Assembly (NCBI RefSeq): GCF_018614055.1
Contig: NZ_JAGGPB010000029.1
Coordinates: forward strand, 62,001 to 126,000
From: Streptomyces sp. ISL-98
Lineage (GTDB): Bacteria > Actinomycetota > Actinomycetes > Streptomycetales > Streptomycetaceae
Direction: 5' to 3'
DNA length: 64,000 nt
Made by a program: the position numbers and the translations under genes. Numbering within the stretch: the first letter of the stretch is position 1; the number at the start of each line of letters is the position of its first letter. A model generated the notes under the pieces. It saw only the letters and a list, made by a program, of their open reading frames with translations. It was not told where the DNA came from and did no database searches. Below, in pieces: positions 30,642 through 37,242 of this stretch.

Positions 30642-31925
30642 CTACAGGCCGACTTCCTTCATCAGCATGCCGACCTCGGTGTTGGTGAGGCGGCGCAGCC
30701 AGCCGGACTTCTGGTCACCCAGCGGGATCGGCCCGAAGGACGTCCGCACGAGCCGCTCGACCGGGAAGCCGGCCTCGGCCAGCATGCGGCGGACGATGTG
30801 CTTGCGGCCCTCGTGGAGGGTCACCTCGACCAGGTAGTTCTTGCCGGTGTTCTCGACGACCCGGAAGTGGTCGGCGCGGGCGTACCCGTCCTCCAGCGCG
30901 ATGCCGTCCTTTAGCCGCTTGCCCAGGTCGCGCGGGAGCGGTCCCTGGATGGCGGCGAGGTAGGTCTTCTTCACGCCGTACTTCGGGTGGGTGAGACGGT
31001 GGGCCAGCTCGCCGTGGTTGGTGAGCAGGATGATGCCCTCGGTCTCGGTGTCCAGCCGGCCCACGTGGAAGAGACGCGTCTCACGGTTGTTGACGTAGTC
31101 GTTGAGGTTCTGGCGGCCGTCCGGGTCGCCCATCGTGGCGACGACGCCGGCCGGCTTGTTGAGCGCGAAGAAGAGGTGCGACTGGGTGGCGACCGTCAGG
31201 CCGTCGACCTTGACCTCGTCCTTGTGCACGTCGACGCGGCGGCCCTGCTCGGTCACGATCTCGCCGTTGACCTCGACCCGGGCCTGCTCGATGAGCTCCT
31301 CGCAGGCACGCCGCGAGCCCATGCCGGCGCGGGCGAGGACCTTCTGCAGGCGCTCACCCTCCTGCTCGGCACCGGGGAACGTCTTGGGCGTCTTCACCTG
31401 CGGCTTGCTGTGCCGCTCGCGTACGCGCTCCTCGAGCTTGGCGTCGAGCTCGCGCGGCCGGGAAGGGGCGCTCTGCGGGCCACGGCGCAGACCGGGGGTC
31501 CTGAAGCCGCCCTGCGGGGCCTTGGGGCCGCCCTTGGCGCCACCGCGTGCGGACGCACCACGGCTGCCGGCGCCCGAGGCACCTCCGGCGCCGCTGCCAC
31601 CACGCCCAGCGCCGCTGCCACCACGACCTGCACCGCTGCCACCACGACCTGCACCGCTGCCACCACGACCTGCACCGGCGCCGCCGCGACCGGCGCCGCT
31701 GCCACCACGACCGGCGCCGCTGCCGCCGCGTCCCGCGCCCGCGCCACTGCCGTCGCGGGCGCCGGGGGCGTCACGGCCGACGTCGTAACGGCGCTCCTCC
31801 GGACGGGGACGGTCCGGACGCTCGGAGCGCTGCTTGTCGTCGCGCCCCTTGCCCATGCCCCGCTGGTTCCGGTCGTTGCCGCTTCCGCTGTTCCTGCCGC
31901 TGTTCCTGCCGCTGCTGCTTCGCAT
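30642..31925 (-). CDS. rluB: rRNA pseudouridine synthase, RluB/RsuA family, with RGG-like N-terminal repeat
   Basis: A 427-residue enzyme. The conserved part begins at about residue 190: an S4 RNA-binding domain (GERLQKVLARAGMGSRRACEEL), then the catalytic domain with the aspartate of VGRLDTETEGIILLTNHGEL and LHEGRKHIVRRML. It isomerises a uridine in large-subunit rRNA. The first 185 residues are basic and low-complexity, containing tandem AGRGGSG heptads (about residues 62-115), an RGG-like RNA-binding pattern. The ATG at 31925 shares one base with the scpB stop (TGATG), so it is coupled to scpB, an arrangement conserved in Gram-positive bacteria. Confidence 0.92.
   Translation of the reverse strand: MRSSSGRNSGRNSGSGNDRNQRGMGKGRDDKQRSERPDRPRPEERRYDVGRDAPGARDGSGAGAGRGGSGAGRGGSGAGRGGAGAGRGGSGAGRGGSGAGRGGSGAGRGGSGAGGASGAGSRGASARGGAKGGPKAPQGGFRTPGLRRGPQSAPSRPRELDAKLEERVRERHSKPQVKTPKTFPGAEQEGERLQKVLARAGMGSRRACEELIEQARVEVNGEIVTEQGRRVDVHKDEVKVDGLTVATQSHLFFALNKPAGVVATMGDPDGRQNLNDYVNNRETRLFHVGRLDTETEGIILLTNHGELAHRLTHPKYGVKKTYLAAIQGPLPRDLGKRLKDGIALEDGYARADHFRVVENTGKNYLVEVTLHEGRKHIVRRMLAEAGFPVERLVRTSFGPIPLGDQKSGWLRRLTNTEVGMLMKEVGL
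31590..31736. repeat. Seven tandem 21-bp repeats in rluB
   Basis: Seven consecutive 21-bp units with the core CCGCTGCCACCACGACCTGC (31590-31610, 31611-31631, 31632-31652, 31653-31673, 31674-31694, 31695-31715, 31716-31736). Units 3 and 4 are identical, and 2 differs from them by one base. Each encodes one AGRGGSG heptad on the minus strand. Copy number is likely to vary between strains. Confidence 0.9.
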
Positions 31926-32566
31926 CAAAATTCCGTCTTGTCGTCGTCTGCGTCGGTGTCCGGGGCGTCCGGATCGAACGACGGCACACCCTCTTGCGTC
32001 TCAGCCTCGATCGCGTCCGCCTCTGGGAGGAATGGCGCGAGCTCAGGGAGCTCGTCCAGGCCACGCAGGCCCATCCGCTCCAGAAAGTAGTTCGTCGTCC
32101 TGTACAGGATCGCACCTGTTTCGGGTTCCGTGCCCGCCTCCCCTACCAGACCGCGCTGGAGGAGGGTCCGCATCACGCCGTCGCAGTTCACCCCGCGCAC
32201 GGCCGACACCCGCGATCGGCTCACCGGCTGGCGGTACGCGACGACCGCGAGCGTCTCCAGAGCGGCCTGGGTGAGCCGGGCCTGCTGCCCGTCGAGTACG
32301 AAGCTCTCGACGGCCGCGGCGTACTCCGCCCGCGAATAGAACCGCCACCCCCCGGCCACCAGCCGCAGCTCGAACCCTCGCCCCTGTACGGCGTACTCGT
32401 CGGCCAGCTCGCGCAGGGCATCGGCGACGGCCCTGCGGGGCCGCTCCAGCACCTTGGCGAGGTGTTCTTCGGTGGCGGGCTCGTCGACGACCATGAGGAC
32501 CGCCTCCAGGGCGGGTCTGAGGCCGAGATCTGCGACCGCAAGGGGCTCGCTCACGGGCTCGCTCAC
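31925..32566 (-). CDS. scpB: Segregation and condensation protein B
   Basis: A 213-residue kleisin-associated protein of the SMC condensin complex, which compacts and segregates the chromosome. It has two winged helices: LRPALEAVLMVVDEPATEEH at about 15-80, and AALETLAVVAYRQPVSRSRV with VRGVNCDGVMRTLLQRGLV at about 105-165. The GTG at 32566 overlaps the scpA stop (GTGA), and the stop overlaps the rluB start. The C-terminus is acidic (DPDAPDTDADDDKTEF). SMC itself is encoded elsewhere. Confidence 0.94.
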   Translation of the reverse strand: MSEPVSEPLAVADLGLRPALEAVLMVVDEPATEEHLAKVLERPRRAVADALRELADEYAVQGRGFELRLVAGGWRFYSRAEYAAAVESFVLDGQQARLTQAALETLAVVAYRQPVSRSRVSAVRGVNCDGVMRTLLQRGLVGEAGTEPETGAILYRTTNYFLERMGLRGLDELPELAPFLPEADAIEAETQEGVPSFDPDAPDTDADDDKTEF

Positions 32567-33807
32567 GCTGTCTCCTCCACCGGTTGATCGAACTCGTCTG
32601 TGACGACGGGCTCCGCCGCCTCGCCGCCGGTCCACCGCACCATGAGCTCACCCAGGGCCTGCTCCTGGTCCAGGCTGACGACCTTCTCGCGATAGAGCTC
32701 AAGCAGTGCCAGGAACCGCGCGACAACGGTCAGGGTGTCGGCGGCATCCTCGGTGAGCACCTGGAAACTCGCCTCGCCCATCTCCCGCAGCCGCGCCACG
32801 ACCACCTCTGCCTGCTCCCGTACGGACACGAGAGGCGCATGGATGTGGTCGACGTACACCTGCGGCTCGGCCCTGGGCTGCATCGCCTTCACGGCGAGCT
32901 TGGCGAAGCCGTCCGGGCCGATGCTGATGACGACCTCGGGGAGCAGGGCGGCGTGGTGCGCTTCGAGCCCTACGGTACGCGGATACCGCCGCGCTTCGGC
33001 GTCGAGCCGCCTGCTGAAGATGTCGGCGATCTGCTTGTACGCGCGGTACTGGAGCAGCCGTGCGAACAGCAGGTCCCGCGCCTCCAGCAGCGCGAGGTCC
33101 CCCTCGTCCTCCACCTCGGCGGCGGGCAGCAGCCGGGCGGCCTTGAGGTCGAGGAGGGTGGCGGCCACGACGAGGAACTCGGTGGTCTGATCAAGATCCC
33201 AGTCGGGCCCCATGGCGCGGATGTGCGCCATGAACTCGTCGGTGACCTTGGACAGGGCGACCTCGGTGACGTCGAGCTTGTGCTTCGAGATGAGCTGAAG
33301 CAGCAGATCGAAGGGCCCCTCGAAGTTCACCAGCCGAACGGTGAACCGCCCGTCACCGACTGGCGCGGCCGAAGTCGCATCCGGACGGCCCACGACCGCC
33401 GCACCGAAGGACCCGGCGAACCGGGGGGCCGGATCCGGTACAGGCGCCGCTCCGGAGGAGCCGACGGCCAGGGGGTCCAGGTCCGGTGCCGGCGCCGGCA
33501 CCGCTCCGGAGGATCCGGTGTCCGAGGGGTCCGGGGGCTCGCCCCCCGCGCGGCGGGGCCGCATATCGTCAGAGCCGGGAAGGGGCGGGGTGGGGGAATG
33601 CTCGCCCGCCCCGGCCTCCACCGCCTCGGCCGACGCCGCGACAGGAACGTCCAGAGCCTCCGGGGCCACCGGGGCGTCCAGGCCCTCCGGGCCCGCCTCG
33701 TCCGGCACCTGCGGCGGCGCCGTAGCGCGACGTGCCGTGCCCGGCCCGCGCCCCAGGCGTCGGCGTGGGGCGCCGGCAGGGCGGGCGGGATCGTCAGTGG
33801 GCGGCAT
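32563..33807 (-). CDS. scpA: Segregation and condensation protein A (kleisin)
   Basis: A 414-residue kleisin that bridges the SMC dimer. The family core begins at about residue 155 with FTVRLVNFEGPFDLLLQLISKHKLDVTEV and continues through FLVVAATLLDLKAARLLP to the C-terminal winged helix (FLALLELYREKVVSLDQEQAL). The first 150 residues are a proline/alanine/glycine-rich extension with repeated SSGA motifs and no predicted fold; usual ScpA proteins are about 250 residues. The ATG at 33807 lacks a good binding site, so a later start is possible, but no better one precedes the core. It overlaps scpB by 4 bp. Confidence 0.9.
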   Translation of the reverse strand: MPPTDDPARPAGAPRRRLGRGPGTARRATAPPQVPDEAGPEGLDAPVAPEALDVPVAASAEAVEAGAGEHSPTPPLPGSDDMRPRRAGGEPPDPSDTGSSGAVPAPAPDLDPLAVGSSGAAPVPDPAPRFAGSFGAAVVGRPDATSAAPVGDGRFTVRLVNFEGPFDLLLQLISKHKLDVTEVALSKVTDEFMAHIRAMGPDWDLDQTTEFLVVAATLLDLKAARLLPAAEVEDEGDLALLEARDLLFARLLQYRAYKQIADIFSRRLDAEARRYPRTVGLEAHHAALLPEVVISIGPDGFAKLAVKAMQPRAEPQVYVDHIHAPLVSVREQAEVVVARLREMGEASFQVLTEDAADTLTVVARFLALLELYREKVVSLDQEQALGELMVRWTGGEAAEPVVTDEFDQPVEETA

Positions 33808-33866
33808 CGCGGTCCAGTGTGCGGGAAAGACGGGCAGGGGCAGCGCGCAGGCTACCGCCGAGCCGG

Positions 33867-34481
33867 TCAGCGCCCGCGCAGGCGCCGTACGAGAATGCTC
33901 GCGTCGCCGCGCGACTCCAGGTCCGCGAGGACGACCGCGACCGCTTCGCGGACGATCCGCCCGCGGTCGACGGCGAGCCCGTGCTCACCGCGCAGCACGA
34001 GCCGCGCGTGTTCGAGGTCCATCAGTTCCTCGGCCGAGACATAGACCGTGATCTTCTCGTCGTGGCGTTCGCGGCCGCTGGGCCGGCGGTTCGCCCCACG
34101 GCTGCCGCGCCGTCGCGGCTGAGCACCGGCCGGCTGTCCGGCGGGACGCTGCTGGGAGGGCTGACCCTCCTGCTGGCCACGGGCCTTGGCGGCGGCCTGG
34201 TCACCGTCGGCGGACCGGGTTCGATGCCCCCCGGCTTCCGCGTCGGCGGCGGCATGCTCCGCCGCCTGACGGGAACCGGAACCGGATCCGGAAGCAGCAT
34301 CCGGACTCGCACCCCCCGAAGCCGACGCACCGTCCGACTGCCCCGCCCCCGCAGGGTCGCTCTCCCCCGCCGGACCCGGCACGCGCGCGTCGCCGTTGAC
34401 GGGCGGGCGTCGCGGAGAGGAGGACTGCAGCGCCATCCCCCCGGTCGTGCGGAACAGCTCGTCGGCCCCCGGCAGACTCAC
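33867..34481 (-). CDS. RHH-like DNA-binding partner of ParA
   Basis: A 204-residue protein. About 140 N-terminal residues are disordered and rich in Ala, Gly, Gln and Ser with a basic patch (QPRRRGSRGANRRPSGRERH). The C-terminal 60 residues (EKITVYVSAEELMDLEHARL, then DRGRIVREAVAVVLADLE) have the strand-helix-helix pattern of ribbon-helix-helix proteins. I chose the GTG at 34481, which overlaps the parA stop (GTGA); a GTG at 34493 is possible. Small RHH proteins paired with ParA ATPases act as centromere-binding or stimulating factors in plasmid systems. Placed between ParA and ScpA, this one is a candidate adaptor between the ParA-like ATPase and the condensin. This role is inferred. Confidence 0.75.
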   Translation of the reverse strand: MSLPGADELFRTTGGMALQSSSPRRPPVNGDARVPGPAGESDPAGAGQSDGASASGGASPDAASGSGSGSRQAAEHAAADAEAGGHRTRSADGDQAAAKARGQQEGQPSQQRPAGQPAGAQPRRRGSRGANRRPSGRERHDEKITVYVSAEELMDLEHARLVLRGEHGLAVDRGRIVREAVAVVLADLESRGDASILVRRLRGR

Positions 34482-35641
34482 TCGGCGTGACACCGGGCGA
34501 GCACCTCCCTGGCGAGCTGACGATAGGCGGCTGCGCCGACCGAGTTGGAGGCGTACGTCGTGATCGGCTCACCGGCGACCGTGGTCTCCGGGAAGCGGAC
34601 GGTACGTCCGATCACCGTGTGGTAGACGTGCTCGTCGAAGGCCTCCACGACCCGCGCGAGGACCTCACGGCTGTGCACCGTACGGGAGTCGTACATCGTG
34701 GCGAGGATGCCGTCGAGCTCCAGGTCGGGGTTGAGCCGCTCCTGGACCTTCTCGATCGTCTCGGTCAGCAGCGCCACACCGCGCAGCGCGAAGAACTCGC
34801 ACTCGAGCGGCACGATGACCTTGTGAGCCGCCGTCAGGGCGTTCACGGTCAGCAGACCGAGCGAAGGCTGACAGTCGATCACGATGTAGTCGTAGTCGGC
34901 CAGCAGCGGCTTGAGCGCCCGCTGAAGTGTCGACTCGCGGGCGACCTCGCTGACCAGCTGGACCTCGGCCGCCGACAAGTCGATATTGCTCGGCAGCAGG
35001 TCCATGTTGGGGACCGCGGTCTTGAGGAGCACCTCGTCGGCCGACATGCCCCGCTCCATGAGCAGGTTGTAGACCGTGAGGTCGAGCTCCATCGGGTTCA
35101 CGCCGAGACCGACCGACAGGGCTCCCTGCGGGTCGAAGTCGACGAGGAGGACCCGTCGCCCGTACTCCGCGAGAGCCGCACCCAGGTTGATGGTCGACGT
35201 CGTCTTGCCGACGCCGCCCTTCTGGTTGCACATGGCGATGATCTTCGCGGGGCCGTGGTCGGTCAGCGGGCCCGGGATCGGGAAGTACGGCAGCGGCCGT
35301 CCGGTCGGGCCGATCCGCTCGCGGCGCTGGCGGGCAGCGTCGGGGGCGAGGGTGGCCGCGTACTCGGGGTCGGGCTCGTATTCGGCATCGGGATCGTAGA
35401 AGTGCCCCTCGGGCACCCCGTCGAAGTCGGCGAAGCGGGTGGTGGACTTGTCCCCACTCTTGTCGCCGGCCATGGCGTTCACGTGTAGGCCGTCCATGCT
35501 CTGGTGGGCTGTCGTCATGTGCTGATGGGTGGCGAAGGTGCGGACAGCGACGGAGCCGACAGCTTCGAGCCCCGATGGGCCCTGGCCCCGTGCAGGCATT
35601 CCTGGTTGACCACCCCCGGGAGTAAATGTCGACTCATTCAC
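34478..35641 (-). CDS. ParA-family ATPase (not the oriC ParA)
   Basis: A 387-residue Walker-type ATPase. The deviant Walker A KGGVGKTTST is at 141-150, with LLVDFDPQG after it and VIDCQPSLGLLT as Walker B. About 130 N-terminal residues form an extension ending in PLPYFPIPGPL. No ParB or parS (GTTTCACGTGAAAC) is adjacent, so this is a second ParA-like protein, encoded at the head of the scpAB operon. The GTG at 35641 has AAGGAGG 11 bp upstream. A promoter candidate, TTGCTG-18 bp-TAGAGT, lies at 35746-35717. The likely role is positioning a cargo or helping condensin loading. Confidence 0.9.
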   Translation of the reverse strand: MNESTFTPGGGQPGMPARGQGPSGLEAVGSVAVRTFATHQHMTTAHQSMDGLHVNAMAGDKSGDKSTTRFADFDGVPEGHFYDPDAEYEPDPEYAATLAPDAARQRRERIGPTGRPLPYFPIPGPLTDHGPAKIIAMCNQKGGVGKTTSTINLGAALAEYGRRVLLVDFDPQGALSVGLGVNPMELDLTVYNLLMERGMSADEVLLKTAVPNMDLLPSNIDLSAAEVQLVSEVARESTLQRALKPLLADYDYIVIDCQPSLGLLTVNALTAAHKVIVPLECEFFALRGVALLTETIEKVQERLNPDLELDGILATMYDSRTVHSREVLARVVEAFDEHVYHTVIGRTVRFPETTVAGEPITTYASNSVGAAAYRQLAREVLARCHAE

Positions 35642-35716
35642 AAGTCGTCTTACCTCCTTGGACGTGACCAGGAAACTTATCGATAGGTCAGCGTGGCACC
35701 ATGCCGACGGTTGGCG

Positions 35717-35746
35717 ACTCTATGGCGTGTCACCGGTCCGCAGCAA
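35717..35746 (-). promoter_or_regulatory. Candidate promoter of the parA-scp operon
   Basis: On the minus strand TTGCTG (35746-35741) is followed after 18 bp by TAGAGT (35722-35717), a fair sigma-HrdB-type pair. It would give a leader of about 70 nt before the parA start. Confidence 0.45.
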
Positions 35747-35835
35747 CACAATCCGCCGGACCCGGCCCGATGTGTCGGCAATGGAACACCCCGATGTCAA
35801 GGGTGCGCGGACGCAAATGAGGGGCAGACACCGCG

Positions 35836-35857
35836 CGTTTCGCAGGTACGCGAAACG
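35836..35857. promoter_or_regulatory. Dyad upstream of the parA promoter
   Basis: CGTTTCGC-AGGTAC-GCGAAACG, perfect 8-bp arms, about 90 bp upstream of the predicted -35 box. It shares GTTTC...GAAAC ends with parS, but the centre differs. It may be an operator or a binding site for the RHH protein encoded in the operon. Confidence 0.4.
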
Positions 35858-35918
35858 GTTAAAGTGTTACGTTCGCGGCGAGTTGAGCGAGGCCCCGGAA
35901 GGGGCCGGACACACATCC

Positions 35919-35947
35919 GGCCGGACCTTGCTCGGCAAGGTCCGGCC
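35919..35947 (-). terminator. Terminator of ald
   Basis: GGCCGGACCTTGC, loop TCG, GCAAGGTCCGGCC: a perfect 13-bp stem 33 bp past the ald stop. Two further stems (35903-35922 and 35891-35906) overlap or abut it, so alternative folds are possible. Confidence 0.75.
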
Positions 35948-35980
35948 AGTTGCGTGAGGTTGACGACGCCGGTTGACGGG

Positions 35981-37096
35981 TCAGCCGAGAAGCGCGCTCA
36001 GTTCGAGGTGCGCCAGACCGTGGGCCTCGGCGACCTCACGGTAAACGACCTGGCCGTCATGGGTGTTGAGGCCCTTTGCGAGCGACGCGTCGCGGCGCAG
36101 CGCCTCGACCCAGCCGCGGTTCGCGAGCTCCACGATGTAGGGCAGCGTGGCGTTCGTCAGCGCGTACGTCGAGGTGTTCGGGACGGCGCCCGGCATGTTC
36201 GCGACGCAGTAGAAGACCGAGTTGTGGACGTTGAACGTCGGCTCGGCGTGCGTCGTCGGGTGCGAGTCCTCGAAGCAGCCACCCTGATCGATTGCAATGT
36301 CGACAAGGACACTTCCGGGCTTCATCTTGGCGACGAGCTCGTTGGTGACCAGCTTCGGCGCCTTTGCGCCGGGGATCAGAACCGCGCCGATGACGAGGTC
36401 CGCCTCGACGACGGCCTTCTCCAGCTCGAAGGCGTTGGAGACGATCGTCTTCACCTTGGTGCCGAAGACCTTGTCGGCCTCGCGCAGCTTGTTGATGTCA
36501 CGGTCGAGCAGGGTCACGTGGAAGCCCATGCCGACGGCGATCTGCGTGGCGTTCCAGCCGGAGACGCCGCCGCCGATGACGACGGCCTCGCCGGCCGCCG
36601 TGCCCGGGACGCCGCCCGGCAGCACACCGCGGCCGCCGACCGAGCGCATCAGGTGGTACGCGCCGACCTGCGGGGCCAGGCGGCCCGCGACCTCGGACAT
36701 CGGGGCGAGCAGCGGCAGCGCGCGGTTGGCGGTCTCCACCGTCTCGTACGCGATGGCCGTGGTGCCGGACTCCAGGAGGGCGTCCGTGCACTCGCGGGAC
36801 GCGGCGAGGTGCAGGTAAGTGAAAAGCGTCTGGTCCTTGCGGAGGCGGTGGTACTCCTCGGCAATGGGCTCCTTGACCTTCAGCAGCAGGTCAGCGGTGG
36901 CCCAGACCTCGTCGGCCGTGGCAAGGATCTGCGCTCCGGCGGCGACGTACTCACCGTCCGTGATCGAAGATCCGACGCCGGCGTTCTGCTCGACGAAGAC
37001 CTGGTGGCCGTGGCGCACCAGCTCGTGCACGCCTGCGGGGGTGATGGCCACCCGGAACTCGTTGTTCTTGACCTCGCGGGGGATGCCGACCTTCAC
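35981..37096 (-). CDS. ald: Alanine dehydrogenase
   Basis: A 371-residue NAD-dependent enzyme interconverting L-alanine and pyruvate plus ammonium. The start at GTG 37096 gives MKVGIPREVKNNEFRVAITP, the family N-terminus and usual length; a GTG at 37105 is closer to AAGGA but would add three residues. Catalytic residues are visible in LLLKVKEP (Lys near 75) and TYLHLAAS (His near 96). The dinucleotide loop is VIGGGVSGWNATQIA near 175. Its promoter is probably TAGACA-16 bp-TAGACT at 37229-37202. It helps the cell use alanine as nitrogen and carbon source and balance NADH during slow growth. Confidence 0.96.
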   Translation of the reverse strand: MKVGIPREVKNNEFRVAITPAGVHELVRHGHQVFVEQNAGVGSSITDGEYVAAGAQILATADEVWATADLLLKVKEPIAEEYHRLRKDQTLFTYLHLAASRECTDALLESGTTAIAYETVETANRALPLLAPMSEVAGRLAPQVGAYHLMRSVGGRGVLPGGVPGTAAGEAVVIGGGVSGWNATQIAVGMGFHVTLLDRDINKLREADKVFGTKVKTIVSNAFELEKAVVEADLVIGAVLIPGAKAPKLVTNELVAKMKPGSVLVDIAIDQGGCFEDSHPTTHAEPTFNVHNSVFYCVANMPGAVPNTSTYALTNATLPYIVELANRGWVEALRRDASLAKGLNTHDGQVVYREVAEAHGLAHLELSALLG

Positions 37097-37201
37097 GTCG
37101 ATCACGGTCCTTGGCTCAGGGGGAATAAATGGGTCATTGCCATACATACCCAGGTACGCACGGCACACCCGGGCAACACCGCAGCATGACGCGGCAGAGC
37201 C

Positions 37202-37229
37202 AGTCTAATGAAGGATTTCCAGCTGTCTA
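37202..37229 (-). promoter_or_regulatory. Promoter of ald
   Basis: On the minus strand TAGACA (37229-37224) and TAGACT (37207-37202) are separated by 16 bp, close to the vegetative consensus. Expected transcription start is near 37195, giving a leader of about 100 nt. Confidence 0.55.
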
Positions 37230-37242
37230 GCCTTACAAAGCA

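Larger units (their letters stand above)
35642..35980. other. Intergenic region between parA and ald
   Basis: 339 bp without a convincing gene. It contains the parA promoter candidate (35717-35746), an 8-bp dyad at 35836-35857 (CGTTTCGC...GCGAAACG), and a nest of overlapping hairpins next to ald that ends in its terminator. Confidence 0.6.

Noticed and set aside
31590..31736. CRISPR-like or clustered repeat array
   Set aside because: The 21-bp units are contiguous with no spacers and encode a regular heptapeptide in rluB.
35658..35957. Plus-strand open frame of about 99 codons between parA and ald
   Set aside because: Composition is arginine-rich without the third-position GC bias of real genes, it covers promoter and terminator structures, and it has no binding site.
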